NCBI RefSeq assembly: GCF_001865675.1
Contig: NZ_CP011319.1
Span: forward strand, 1 to 64,000
Direction: 5' to 3'
Origin: Janthinobacterium sp. 1_2014MBL_MicDiv
GTDB lineage: Bacteria > Pseudomonadota > Gammaproteobacteria > Burkholderiales > Burkholderiaceae_D
Length of the DNA stretch: 64,000 nucleotides
Below the pieces are notes generated by a model. It did not search any database and had not been told where the DNA came from. It was given only the letters and a program-made list of their open reading frames with translations. The position numbers were made by a program, and so were the translations under genes. Shown one piece after another: positions 7,848-16,870 of the stretch (position 1 is the first letter of the stretch; each line of letters starts with the position of its first letter).

Positions 7848-8801
7848 CTAGCGCGTCGTGAATGACCAGTTGCGCGTGACGTCCGCACCATTGACTTTGC
7901 CGATGAAACTCACGTCATAGGCCGTGTTCGCGTTCAGGGACGCCAGCGGGATGATGGCGGCGGCCGACACGGGCGTATGCGCATCGTTGTCGCTTTTCAG
8001 CAGGCGCACCGCCAGGTCCGTGGTGCTGCCGCGCTGGCGCACGCTGAAGGCGGTCACGCTGACGAGCGAGCCATAGTTGGCATGCACGCTGATCGGATAG
8101 CCGACGATGTCCTGGTTCGGCACGGGGTCGGGCGATTCGTTGTTGCTGGAAAAGCTGGTGGCGACCTTCAGCTGGCCGCTGAACGGGTAGGTGATGATCT
8201 GTCCTGCGGGCAAGCCGGGGCCGTAGCTGCTGTTGCCGGCCAGGTCCGTGGTGAAATACGCGTAGCCGCTGGTATTGACGGCCGCGCCCGCGCCGCCCTC
8301 CTTGAACAGCGGTTCAAAAATCACGAAGCGGTGATAGATGGCCGTGATCAGTTCTTCGGCCAGATAAAAGCCGGAGGTGTTGGCCGCGCCGGCGATGACT
8401 TCGCCCTGCAGCGAAGTGACGACGTAGCCGGCCTTGGCCAGGCGGTCGCCCAGCTTGACGCCGGTAAAGCCGGACTTGCCCAGCACTTGCTCATGGGCCA
8501 CCGTATTGTTGGTGTTCAGATAGGCGGAGTGGCCTTGCGCCGCATTGTCGATCAAGCCATTGCGCGACAGTACCGACAGGCCGGTCTGGCTGCGCCGGTA
8601 ATTGAACCAGTTGTAGCCATCGGTGGCGATATTGTTGCTGACGAGCGGGGCGCCTGGTTCCTGTGTCAGCTGCCCGGCAGGTGTCGAGGTGGCTAACGAA
8701 GTGGTGCCGCCGCTATCGCCACCGCCGCCGCAGGCGCTCAGCAGTGCTGCGATCAGGAGGGCGGGGATACGGTGTTTCCAACGCGGGGACGAGGCAATCA
8801 A
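7848..8801 (-). CDS. CAP (SCP/PR1)-domain lipoprotein
   Basis: This is a 317-residue exported protein. Its lipoprotein leader ends LLIAALLSACGGGG, with the lipobox cysteine followed by a glycine-rich linker. Residues about 60-190 form a CAP domain, recognisable from FNYRRSQTGL, AAQGHSAYL, VAHEQ and IYHRFVIFEPLFKEGGAGAA. The last ~90 residues look like an immunoglobulin-type beta domain ending NGADVTRNWSFTTR. Bacterial CAP proteins are secreted or surface proteins of mostly unknown function. It is transcribed alone and divergently from pssA. Confidence 0.88.
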   Translation of the reverse strand: MIASSPRWKHRIPALLIAALLSACGGGGDSGGTTSLATSTPAGQLTQEPGAPLVSNNIATDGYNWFNYRRSQTGLSVLSRNGLIDNAAQGHSAYLNTNNTVAHEQVLGKSGFTGVKLGDRLAKAGYVVTSLQGEVIAGAANTSGFYLAEELITAIYHRFVIFEPLFKEGGAGAAVNTSGYAYFTTDLAGNSSYGPGLPAGQIITYPFSGQLKVATSFSSNNESPDPVPNQDIVGYPISVHANYGSLVSVTAFSVRQRGSTTDLAVRLLKSDNDAHTPVSAAAIIPLASLNANTAYDVSFIGKVNGADVTRNWSFTTR

Positions 8802-8955
8802 GCTGACTCCTGTATAAGTGGGTGGGGGCCGCCGGGCTACCCTGTGAAACGATTCTAAGGCATTTTTATATGCCGTAGAGCATCAATGAAAAGATAAGTC
8901 GCGCGCTCGTGCCTGGACGCTGCCATGGCGGCGCAGGGTAGAATGAGCATAGTGC

Positions 8956-9801
8956 ATGGTTTGCCATCCCGCTGTTGTATTCCCGATTTCTTTGATTGCC
9001 GATAATTTGAACACATTGCCCAAGTCGCGCCTGCAGCGCGCCAAATACGCCTTGCCCAGCATGGTGACTTTGCTTTCGATAGCGTGCGGCTTTGCCAGCA
9101 TCGTCATTTCCGTCGATAACGCCGGCATCGGCGATCCGGCCGACTACCGGCTGGCGGCGGCGCTGCTGGTGCTGGCCGGCGTCTTTGACGCGCTCGACGG
9201 CTATGTGGCGCGCGCCACGGGCACCAGCTCGCAGTTCGGCGTGCAGCTCGATTCCATCGCCGACGTGATGAATTTCGGCTGCGCCCCGGCGGTATTGTTG
9301 TATTGCTATGGTTTCGTGCAGATGGGCGTGCATGATCCGCTGCTGCTGCGTTTTGGCGGCATGGCCAGCTTCTTCTTTGTTGCCTGCGGCGCCATGCGCC
9401 TGGCGCGCTTCAATGTGAACGTGGGGCGTACCGACCCCATGTACTTTGTCGGCATGCCGATCACGGCCGGCGCCGCCTGCGTGGCGGCCGTGGTGGTGGC
9501 GTGGCCGGCGCCCATCGATTCCACCTTGCACAGCTATCTGCTGATGCTGCTGCTGGTCGGCGTGGGCAGCCTGATGGTGTCGACCTTGCGCTTCCCCAGC
9601 TCCAAGCAAAAGAAAAGCCTGGCCGCGCTGCTGGTGCTGATCGTCGCCGTCGCCCTGCTGGTGTGGCTGAAGACCAGTTTCTTTGCGCTCTTCTTTGCCG
9701 TCTACATCGGCGCCACCCTGGCGCTGAACCTGGCCTGGTACCTGGGCTGGCGCGGTATTGCGCTACCGCAGGTCTTCAACGATCCGGACGAGATCGATTA
9801 A
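8956..9801 (+). CDS. pssA: CDP-diacylglycerol--serine O-phosphatidyltransferase
   Basis: This inner-membrane enzyme joins serine to CDP-diacylglycerol to make phosphatidylserine, the precursor of phosphatidylethanolamine. The CDP-alcohol phosphotransferase signature DG-x2-AR-x8-G-x3-D-x3-D is complete in DGYVARATGTSSQFG and the following aspartates. Several hydrophobic segments follow over 281 residues, as expected for the family. The ATG at 8956 has no strong ribosome site, and a later start near the PKSRLQRAKYALPS stretch is possible. The gene converges on the aldo/keto reductase with only three bases between stops. Confidence 0.93.
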   Translation: MVCHPAVVFPISLIADNLNTLPKSRLQRAKYALPSMVTLLSIACGFASIVISVDNAGIGDPADYRLAAALLVLAGVFDALDGYVARATGTSSQFGVQLDSIADVMNFGCAPAVLLYCYGFVQMGVHDPLLLRFGGMASFFFVACGAMRLARFNVNVGRTDPMYFVGMPITAGAACVAAVVVAWPAPIDSTLHSYLLMLLLVGVGSLMVSTLRFPSSKQKKSLAALLVLIVAVALLVWLKTSFFALFFAVYIGATLALNLAWYLGWRGIALPQVFNDPDEID

Positions 9802-9804
9802 ATC

Positions 9805-10731
9805 CTAGGCCACCTCGTGCCCGCGGGCGGCGCGCAGGATGGCGAACCAGTCGCTGCGGCTGAGCGTGAACTGCGTGCCTTCCACGGCCACGCCCACGGC
9901 CTCGATGCGGCCCGTGCCCGTCAGCGGCAGGGGGCGGCAAGGCAGTTGCATGATCCACGCGAAGACGACGCTGGCAAACGGACGCTGCAGCTGGTCGGCG
10001 ATCTGCTTGATGACATTGCGCAAATTCTCCACATTCGCATCGCCTCCCTGGAACAGCCGGCCGCCGGCCAGCGGCGACCAGATCATCGGCGCCACCCCCA
10101 CGTCCTGCAAGCCGTCGAAGGTTTCGTCGAACAGCGGTGTGACATGCAGCGGCGAAAATTCGACCTGGTTCGTCACCAGCGGGAAGCGCCGGTGCAGGCA
10201 TTCGAACTGGTGGCGGCTGAAATTCGATACGCCGAAGTGCAGCACCTTGCCGGCCGTTTTCAATTGCGTGAAGGCGCCGGCGATCTCGTCGAAATCCATC
10301 AGCGGATCGGGACGGTGGATCAGCAGCAAGTCCAGGCGGTCCGTCTGCAACTGGCGCAGGGTGTGCTCCACGGAACTGGTGATGTGCGCCGCGCTCGTGT
10401 CGTAGTGCTGGATGGCATGGCCGGGACGGTGCGGCGACAGCAGCTTGATGCCGCACTTGCTGACCAGCTCCATCTTGTCGCGCAAGCCCGGCTGCAGGGC
10501 CAGCGCTTCGCCGAACAGGCCTTCGGCGCTGTAGTCGCCATAGATGTCGGCATGGTCGAAGCTCGACACGCCCAGGGCCAGGCATTGCTCGATGAAGGCC
10601 AGCCTTTGCTGCGCCGACATATTCCACTCGCCGATGCGCCACATGCCGGCGACGATGCGCGACAGTTCGGGACCGTTGTTGCTCAAACGGCTGCGCGGTG
10701 CTTGCAGGCTGGCGGGAAATACATGGCTCAT
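9805..10731 (-). CDS. Aldo/keto reductase (YdhF-like)
   Basis: This is a cytosolic NADPH-dependent oxidoreductase with the (beta/alpha)8 aldo/keto reductase fold, 308 residues. The catalytic set is visible: Asp and Tyr in FDHADIYGDYSAEGLFGEAL, Lys in LVSKCGIK, and His in LLLIHRPDPLMD. The DPLMDFDEIAGAF stretch resembles E. coli YdhF. The start at 10731 (MSHVFPASL) is preferred over an in-frame ATG at 10770. The substrate cannot be told from sequence. The TetR-family gene lies 56 bases upstream on the same strand. Confidence 0.92.
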   Translation of the reverse strand: MSHVFPASLQAPRSRLSNNGPELSRIVAGMWRIGEWNMSAQQRLAFIEQCLALGVSSFDHADIYGDYSAEGLFGEALALQPGLRDKMELVSKCGIKLLSPHRPGHAIQHYDTSAAHITSSVEHTLRQLQTDRLDLLLIHRPDPLMDFDEIAGAFTQLKTAGKVLHFGVSNFSRHQFECLHRRFPLVTNQVEFSPLHVTPLFDETFDGLQDVGVAPMIWSPLAGGRLFQGGDANVENLRNVIKQIADQLQRPFASVVFAWIMQLPCRPLPLTGTGRIEAVGVAVEGTQFTLSRSDWFAILRAARGHEVA

Positions 10732-10787
10732 GGGCTGGCTTTCTGATGGTGGCGAGGAAGGACTCGCCACGATTATAGCCAGCTACG

Positions 10788-11351
10788 CTACAGCATGCTG
10801 CGGATGAAGCGGCAGCACCGCTCCTGCAAGGCCGCGTCGAGCTGGCCGCCCAGCTGCATCTGGTACACGAGCGCCGATTGCAGCATGAAGGCGAACAGGC
10901 GCAGGTCGAGGTCGGCGCGCACGCCGATGCCCAGCAGGCGCTGCACCACCAGGGTGATCCACGGTGCGACGATCTGTTCGCGAAAGCGCAGTTGCGCCGC
11001 CGCATCGTTGTGGATCAACACCAGCAAATCGCAGGTGAAGCGGCCGTCGGCGTTCAGGTTGTCGAAGATGCGCGCGCAGATCGCCTCGATTTCCTGGCCT
11101 TCCGGCATGTCGAGGGCGCGCTGCAGCTTTTCCGCCGTGCGCTTGACGAGCGCATCGAGCAGCATCTCTTCACGGCGCGGCCAGCGCCGGTATATCGTCT
11201 GGCGCCCTACGCCGGCCGCGTCGGCCACCATCTGTATCGTCACCGCGTCGAGCCCATGCTGGCGCACCAGCATGACGATCGCTTCCAGCACCGCATCTTC
11301 CACGCCTGCCTTGCGCGGGCGTCCACGCGGCGCTGCCGCATTTTTAAGCAT
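10788..11351 (-). CDS. TetR/AcrR family transcriptional regulator
   Basis: This is a 187-residue regulator with an N-terminal helix-turn-helix (about residues 20-65; TIQMVADAAGVGRQTIYRRWPRREEML is the TetR signature) and a variable helical ligand domain. It is transcribed divergently from the FAD dehydrogenase operon. A near-perfect 16-bp palindrome (11388-11403) lies in the shared 230-base region, a typical position for an autoregulated TetR operator. It probably controls the dehydrogenase operon, itself and perhaps the aldo/keto reductase. The inducer is unknown. Confidence 0.93.
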   Translation of the reverse strand: MLKNAAAPRGRPRKAGVEDAVLEAIVMLVRQHGLDAVTIQMVADAAGVGRQTIYRRWPRREEMLLDALVKRTAEKLQRALDMPEGQEIEAICARIFDNLNADGRFTCDLLVLIHNDAAAQLRFREQIVAPWITLVVQRLLGIGVRADLDLRLFAFMLQSALVYQMQLGGQLDAALQERCCRFIRSML

Positions 11352-11387
11352 GTTGAGCCTGTCTCTGAATGTTTCTTTGAATTATGG

Positions 11388-11403
11388 TACGATGCGCACC
11401 GTA
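11388..11403. promoter_or_regulatory. Candidate TetR operator
   Basis: TACGATGCGCACCGTA is a 16-bp palindrome with one mismatched pair, 37 bases upstream of the TetR start and 178 bases upstream of the dehydrogenase operon. Its size and symmetry match common TetR-family sites. Binding is inferred from position and symmetry only. Confidence 0.55.
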
Positions 11404-11581
11404 AATGCAAAGCAACTGCTTGTCAATCACGCTGGTCAACTAACCAAGAGATTGACAGATGAGCGCCGCGATATCCCAGTCTGTCCAACGTGAACTCTGC
11501 ACTTTCCGCGGCGCATGCCCGCATTTCCTGTCTGATCCCACATCCATCACTGTGGCGGTTCGCGCCGCCTGAGGAAAACCT

Positions 11582-12274
11582 ATGAAAACCATCGGGATTT
11601 CGCCGCACCGGCGTAATTTCTTGCGCAAGGCCGTCGGCGCTGCGCCTGCCGTGGCCTTGCTGGCCGGCGCCGGCGGCGGCCTGGCCCTGGCCGTCTCCAA
11701 GGACCAGCCTGCCTACAAGCCCCGTTTCTTTGACGCTACCGAATGGGCGACGCTGACGGCGCTGGTCGACCGCCTGATCCCCGCCGACGGCGAAGGGCCG
11801 GGCGCGCTGGAGTCTGGTGCGCATGAATTCATCGACTTGCAGATGAACACGCCCTACGCGTATGGCGCGCTGTGGTACATGCAGGCGCCGTTCGTGCCAT
11901 CGATCGAACAGTTCGGCTACCAGTTCCACATGGCGCCGCGCGAGCTGTACAAGAGCGCCCTGGCTGGCGTGAACACGGCCGTCAAGCAGCAGGCCGGCAA
12001 GCCTTTCGTGCAGCTGAGCACGGCCGAGCGCGATGCCGTCATCACGCAATTGCAAAAGGGCACCCTGGATATCGGCGAAGTGCCAGCCAAGGTCTTCTTC
12101 AACCAGCTGCTGCAAAACACGCGCGAAGGCTATTTTTGCGACCCCGTGCACGGCGGCAACAAGGACATGCTGGCCTGGAAGATGGTGGGCTTTCCTGGCG
12201 CGCGCGCCGACTACATGGATTGGGTGGAACAGTATGGCAAGAAATACCCGCTGCCGCCCGTGTCGATTGCCTAA
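11582..12274 (+). CDS. Gluconate 2-dehydrogenase subunit 3 family protein (small subunit)
   Basis: This is the small (gamma) subunit of a membrane-bound FAD dehydrogenase complex, 230 residues. A twin-arginine signal is clear (RRNFLRKAVGAAPAVALLAG), so the folded subunit, probably with its flavoprotein partner, goes out by the Tat pathway. The body matches the subunit 3 family (EWATLTALVDRLIPADGEGPGALESG, then a C-terminal PLPP). A TGAGGAAAA ribosome site precedes the ATG. It heads a three-gene operon; the flavoprotein starts 51 bases downstream and itself lacks a signal peptide, which fits piggy-back export. Confidence 0.9.
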   Translation: MKTIGISPHRRNFLRKAVGAAPAVALLAGAGGGLALAVSKDQPAYKPRFFDATEWATLTALVDRLIPADGEGPGALESGAHEFIDLQMNTPYAYGALWYMQAPFVPSIEQFGYQFHMAPRELYKSALAGVNTAVKQQAGKPFVQLSTAERDAVITQLQKGTLDIGEVPAKVFFNQLLQNTREGYFCDPVHGGNKDMLAWKMVGFPGARADYMDWVEQYGKKYPLPPVSIA

Positions 12275-12325
12275 ACCTGTCATCGCATAGTTTTTGTACC
12301 AGATCAAAGAAAAAGAAAAACCATC

Positions 12326-14113
12326 ATGAGTGATATCAAACCCGATTTGAAAATGCAGCATGTCGATGCCGTGATCGTGGGCTTCGGCTGGACCGGCGCC
12401 ATCATGGCCAAGGAATTGACGGAAGCGGGCCTGAACGTGGTCGCGCTGGAACGCGGCGAGTACCGCGACACCTATCCGGACGGCGCCTATCCGAAGACCC
12501 TCGACGAGCTCACCTACATCCAGCGCAGCAAGCTGTTCCAGGACATGTCGAAAAGCACGTTCACCTTCCGCCACAGCATCACGGGCGTGGCCGTGCCCTA
12601 CCGCCAGATCGGCGCGTTCAAGCCCGGCACGGGCGTGGGCGGCGCGGGCTTGCACTGGTCGGGCATGCACTGGCGCGTCCTGCCGGAAGAACTGCAGATC
12701 CGCAGCCATTACGAACGCCGCTATGGCAAGAAATTCATTCCCGAAGGCATGACGATCCAGGACTTTGGCGTGACCTACGCCGAACTGGAGCCGCACTTCG
12801 ATTTCGTCGAGAAAGTCTTTGGCACCTCGGGCCAGGCGTATAAAGTGAACGGCATCGTCGTCGGCGACGGCAATGTGTTCGAGGGCGACCGCTCCGACAA
12901 TTATGCGCTGGCGCCGCAAAAAGTGCCGTACACGGCGGAATTGTTCCGCCGCGCGGCCAAGGCCGTCGGCTACCACCCGTTCGTCAATGCTTCGTCGAAC
13001 GCGTCCGGCCCGTACACGAATCCGTATGGCTGCCAGATGGGGCCGTGCAACTTCTGCGGTTTCTGCTCCGGCTACGCCTGCTACAACTATTCCAAGGCTT
13101 CGCCCAACGTCAACATCATGCCGGCCCTGCGCATGGTGGCCAACTTCGAATTGCGCGCCAACTGCAACGTCGTGCGCATCAACCTCGATGGCAGCAAAAA
13201 ACGCGCGACGGGCGTGACCTACATCAATGCGGACGGCAAGGCCGTCGAGCAGACGGCGGACCTGGTGATTGCCAGTGCGTTTGCCTACAACAATGCGCAC
13301 CTGTTCCTGCTGTCGGGCATCGGCAAGCCGTATGACCCCGTCAGCAATGAAGGCGTGGTGGGACGCAATATCGCCTACCAGATGATGTCGACCATCCAGA
13401 CCTTCTTCAAGGAAGACACGAATACCAATCCGTTCATCGGCGCCGGCGGCACCGGCGTCGCGCTCGACGACTGGAATGGCGACAATTTCGACCATGGCCC
13501 GCTGGGCTTTGTCGGCGGTTCCCCCGCCTGGTGCAACCCGGCCGGCTCGAAGCCGATCTCGGGTATCGCCACGCCGGACGGCACGCCCGCCTGGGGTTCG
13601 GCCTGGAAAAAGGCCGTCAAGAAGAGCTACCTGAACACGGTCTCGTTCGACTGCCACGGCGCCAACATGACGTATCGCGACTGCTATGTCGACCTCGACC
13701 CGACCTACACGGACAAGTATGGCCAGCAATTGCTGCGCTTTACCTTTGACTGGAAGGAAAACGACATCAAGATGAGCCGTTTCGTCACCGACAAGATGAT
13801 GAAGGTGGCCGAGGCCATGAATCCGGAATCGATCAAGGTGTCCGTCAAGAACGTGGGCGACCACCTCGACTTGCGCAATTACCAGACCACCCACTGGGCG
13901 GGCGGCACGGCCATGGGCGCGGACCGCAAGACCAGCGTCGTCAACCGCTACCTGCAGAGCTGGGACGTGCACAACGTGTTTGCCGTCGGTTCCAGCGTGT
14001 TCCCGGTCGGCATCGGCTACAACCCGACGGGCCTCGCTTGCGCGCTGACCTACTGGTCGGCCAAGGCCATCCGCGAGCAATACCTGAAAGATCCCCGTCC
14101 CCTGGTCGCTTGA
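12326..14113 (+). CDS. GMC-type FAD oxidoreductase (large subunit of periplasmic sugar/sugar-acid dehydrogenase)
   Basis: This 595-residue flavoprotein is the catalytic subunit. The FAD-binding GxGxxG is at residues 19-24 (GFGWTG), followed by ALERG. Near residues 236-252 a cysteine cluster (GPCNFCGFCSGYACYNY) resembles the iron-sulphur region of bacterial FAD glucose dehydrogenases. The C-terminal GMC signature includes HWAGGTAMG and GIGYNPTGLA with the catalytic His and Asn. Electrons should pass to the downstream cytochrome and then the respiratory chain. The family covers gluconate, glucose, sorbitol and fructose dehydrogenases; the substrate is not decided by sequence alone. Confidence 0.92.
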   Translation: MSDIKPDLKMQHVDAVIVGFGWTGAIMAKELTEAGLNVVALERGEYRDTYPDGAYPKTLDELTYIQRSKLFQDMSKSTFTFRHSITGVAVPYRQIGAFKPGTGVGGAGLHWSGMHWRVLPEELQIRSHYERRYGKKFIPEGMTIQDFGVTYAELEPHFDFVEKVFGTSGQAYKVNGIVVGDGNVFEGDRSDNYALAPQKVPYTAELFRRAAKAVGYHPFVNASSNASGPYTNPYGCQMGPCNFCGFCSGYACYNYSKASPNVNIMPALRMVANFELRANCNVVRINLDGSKKRATGVTYINADGKAVEQTADLVIASAFAYNNAHLFLLSGIGKPYDPVSNEGVVGRNIAYQMMSTIQTFFKEDTNTNPFIGAGGTGVALDDWNGDNFDHGPLGFVGGSPAWCNPAGSKPISGIATPDGTPAWGSAWKKAVKKSYLNTVSFDCHGANMTYRDCYVDLDPTYTDKYGQQLLRFTFDWKENDIKMSRFVTDKMMKVAEAMNPESIKVSVKNVGDHLDLRNYQTTHWAGGTAMGADRKTSVVNRYLQSWDVHNVFAVGSSVFPVGIGYNPTGLACALTYWSAKAIREQYLKDPRPLVA

Positions 14114-14127
14114 TAAAGAACAAGAAG

Positions 14128-15540
14128 ATGAACAACACATTCACCCATACCGTGGGCGCGCTGCTGCTGGCGCTCGCCGCCAGTGTCCCCAGCGCCGCCT
14201 GGTCCGCCAGCGTAGCTGGCACCGCCACCGCCACCCCGAACGCCCAGCTGATACGCCAGGGCGAATACCTGGCCCGCGCCGGCGACTGCATCGCCTGCCA
14301 TACGGCCGGCACGAAAGGCAAGCCGTTCGCGGGCGGCCTGGGCATGGAAACGCCGATCGGCAAGGTGTATTCGACGAATATCACGCCCGACAAGAAGGCC
14401 GGCATCGGCGACTGGAGCTTTGCCGATTTCGACAAGCTGATGCGCACCGGCGTGACCAAGCACGGCTACACCGTGTATCCGGCCATGCCGTATCCGTCGT
14501 ACTCGCGCCTGAGCGAGGCCGACATGCAGGCGCTGTACGCCTACTTCATGCATGGCGTGAAGGCGGATCCGACGCCGAACAAGGCGGCCGACATTCCGTG
14601 GCCGCTGTCGCTGCGTTTCCCTTTGACCATCTGGCGCTGGGCCTTCGCGCCCACGCCGCAGCCATACAAGGCGCCCGCCACGGGCGACGCGCAATTGCTG
14701 CGCGGCGCCTACCTGGTGCAGGGCCTGGGCCACTGCGGCGCCTGCCATACGGCGCGCGGCGTGGGCATGCAGGAAAAATCGCTGACGGACGAGGGCAACA
14801 CCACCTTCCTGGCCGGCGGCGGCGTGATCGACGGCTGGTCCGTGCCCTCGCTGCGCAATGAGCATGGCGGCGGCCTGGCGCGCTGGAGCGCGGCGGAGAT
14901 CGCCGAATTCCTGAAGACGGGCCGCAACAGCCATACGGCCTCGTTTGGCGCCATGAACGACGTGGTGGCCCATTCCATGCAGCACATGACGGATGGCGAC
15001 CTGGCGGCCATGGCGACATACCTGAAATCCCTGCCGCCATCGAATCCGGCCACGCCCGCGTTTGTCGCGGATGAAAAATTGGGCAAGCAGTTGTTCAGCG
15101 GTATCGTCGACTCGAAAGGCGCGCAGTTGTACCTGGACCGCTGCGCCGGCTGCCACCGTTCCGACGGCAAGGGCTACGACAAGGCATTCCCTGCGCTGGC
15201 CGGCAATGCCGTGCTGCAGACGAATGATCCGACCTCGGCCATCAACATCGTGCTGTCGGGCGGCGCCGTGCCCGCCACGCGCACGGCGCCGTCGGCGCTG
15301 ACGATGGCGCCGTATGCCGACATTTTCAATGATGAGCAGACCGCGCAGGTGGTGACCTTCATCCAGACCAGCTGGGGCAACCGCGGCACGCCCGTGACGG
15401 CGGCGCAGGTGGCCAAGGTGCGCAAGCTATCCGTGCCGGTGGCAGCGTCGCAGACGGAAGCGACGTTTGCCGCCGGCCGCCCGGGCACCTTCCCGCCCGT
15501 GGCGCGCAAGCCGCATTTGAAGGATGCGCCGCTGAAGTAA
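14128..15540 (+). CDS. Triheme cytochrome c subunit of FAD dehydrogenase
   Basis: This is the electron-transfer subunit of the dehydrogenase, 470 residues. A signal peptide (MNNTFTHTVGALLLALAASVPSAAWSA) is followed by three CxxCH heme c sites: CIACH 54-58, CGACH 203-207 and CAGCH 339-343. This three-heme layout matches the cytochrome subunits of gluconate and alcohol dehydrogenase complexes that pass electrons to ubiquinone. The ATG at 14128 gives the signal peptide; the frame is open back to 14038 inside the flavoprotein gene. It closes the operon, and a bidirectional terminator follows at 15553-15585. Confidence 0.94.
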   Translation: MNNTFTHTVGALLLALAASVPSAAWSASVAGTATATPNAQLIRQGEYLARAGDCIACHTAGTKGKPFAGGLGMETPIGKVYSTNITPDKKAGIGDWSFADFDKLMRTGVTKHGYTVYPAMPYPSYSRLSEADMQALYAYFMHGVKADPTPNKAADIPWPLSLRFPLTIWRWAFAPTPQPYKAPATGDAQLLRGAYLVQGLGHCGACHTARGVGMQEKSLTDEGNTTFLAGGGVIDGWSVPSLRNEHGGGLARWSAAEIAEFLKTGRNSHTASFGAMNDVVAHSMQHMTDGDLAAMATYLKSLPPSNPATPAFVADEKLGKQLFSGIVDSKGAQLYLDRCAGCHRSDGKGYDKAFPALAGNAVLQTNDPTSAINIVLSGGAVPATRTAPSALTMAPYADIFNDEQTAQVVTFIQTSWGNRGTPVTAAQVAKVRKLSVPVAASQTEATFAAGRPGTFPPVARKPHLKDAPLK

Positions 15541-15552
15541 GGTGTTTGGACG

Positions 15553-15585
15553 AAAAAAATGCCCGCAGCATCTGCGGGCATTTTT
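15553..15585. terminator. Bidirectional intrinsic terminator
   Basis: The stem ATGCCCGCAG / CTGCGGGCAT is flanked by an A-run on the left and T5 on the right. It can end the cytochrome transcript on plus and the carboxypeptidase transcript on minus. Confidence 0.9.
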
Positions 15586-15611
15586 GTATGTTGCGAATTA
15601 CTGAGTGAACA

Positions 15612-16757
15612 TTACTTCATCCACAGGCGCATGGAATCCCAGGCGCGGCCGAAGATGGTGGCCTGGTTGATGGTTTCCAGCGCCACGACAGGCAGTTCCA
15701 GCAGAACCTTGTCGTCGACCATCATTTTCAGCTTGCCGACAGGGGCGTTCTCGGCCAGCGGAGCGACCAGCGGGTCCTTGCGTTCCAGCACCGGTTTCAT
15801 CTTGGCGGCCGTGCCTTTCGGTACGGTGACGAGCACATCGCGCGCGAAACCGATTTTCACGGTGCCTTTCGAGCCTTTCCATACTTCCGGCGTGGCCACG
15901 GCCTGGCCTTTCGAGTACAGCTTGACCGTATCGAAGTTCTGGAAGCCCCAGTTCAGCAGCTTCTGGCTTTCCTGCGTACGGGCCTGGTCGGACGAAGTGC
16001 CCAGCATCACGGAGATCAGGCGGCGCTCGCCGGTGCCGCCTGGACGGCGGGCCGAGGCGATCATGCAATAGCCAGCCGCTTCCGTGTGGCCCGTCTTCAT
16101 GCCGTCCACGGTTGGGTCCAGCCACAGCAGGCGGTTGCGGTTAGGCTGGGTGATCTTGTTGTAGGTGAAACTCTTGATCGAATCGATCTTGTAGAATTCC
16201 GGATAGTCGGCGATCACGCGCTGGGCCAGCACGGACAGGTCTTGCGCCGTGGAAAAATTATCCGGGCTAGGCAAGCCATGCGGATTGGCAAAACGCGTGT
16301 TTTTCATCCCCATGCGCTGCGCTTCGCGGTTCATCAGCACGACGAACGTGCCTTCATCGCCAGCAACGGCTTCAGCCAGCGCCACGGCGGCGTCGTTACC
16401 CGATTGAATCATCAGGCCATGCAGCAAGTCGTCGATCGACACGGGCGTGGCCGGGTCGATGAACATCTTCGAGCTGCTCGAGTCGACTTTCCATGCGCGC
16501 ACGGACACATTCACTTTTTGGTCCAGCGCCAGCTTCTTTTCGCGGATGGCGGCAAACGTCAGGTAAGCCGTCATGATCTTGGTCAGCGACGCCGGCTCGA
16601 TGCGGGCGTCCGGATCTTGCGAGGCAATGATCTGGCCACTGGTGGCGTCAAGCAACAGCCAGGATTTGGCGGCGATGGTCGGTGCGGGGACGCTCTGGGC
16701 GTGGGCGGCGGATAGGAAAAATACACTGGAGGCCAGTGCCGCTAAAAGTTTTTTCAT
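15612..16757 (-). CDS. dacC: D-alanyl-D-alanine carboxypeptidase (penicillin-binding protein 5/6 type)
   Basis: This periplasmic enzyme removes the terminal D-Ala from peptidoglycan stem peptides. The 381-residue protein has a signal peptide (LLAALASSVFFLSAAHA) and all three S11 motifs: SLTK at 57-60 with nucleophile Ser57, SGN at 119-121 and KTG at 221-223. The C-terminal beta domain ends in an amphipathic stretch (TIFGRAWDSMRLWMK) typical of membrane-anchored PBP5/6. The start at 16757 is set by the signal peptide. The symbol follows common usage for this family in the order and could equally be dacA. It may be the last gene of the long minus-strand cluster. Confidence 0.95.
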   Translation of the reverse strand: MKKLLAALASSVFFLSAAHAQSVPAPTIAAKSWLLLDATSGQIIASQDPDARIEPASLTKIMTAYLTFAAIREKKLALDQKVNVSVRAWKVDSSSSKMFIDPATPVSIDDLLHGLMIQSGNDAAVALAEAVAGDEGTFVVLMNREAQRMGMKNTRFANPHGLPSPDNFSTAQDLSVLAQRVIADYPEFYKIDSIKSFTYNKITQPNRNRLLWLDPTVDGMKTGHTEAAGYCMIASARRPGGTGERRLISVMLGTSSDQARTQESQKLLNWGFQNFDTVKLYSKGQAVATPEVWKGSKGTVKIGFARDVLVTVPKGTAAKMKPVLERKDPLVAPLAENAPVGKLKMMVDDKVLLELPVVALETINQATIFGRAWDSMRLWMK

Positions 16758-16870
16758 GGAGGCTGGTCTGCGAAAAAGATGAAGGCTGAGGGCCATGCCG
16801 TTGCTGCATGCATGGCCGCGTGGAAAAAACGGATCAATTATAGCCGTGGAGGCGGGAGTAAGCCCACACT

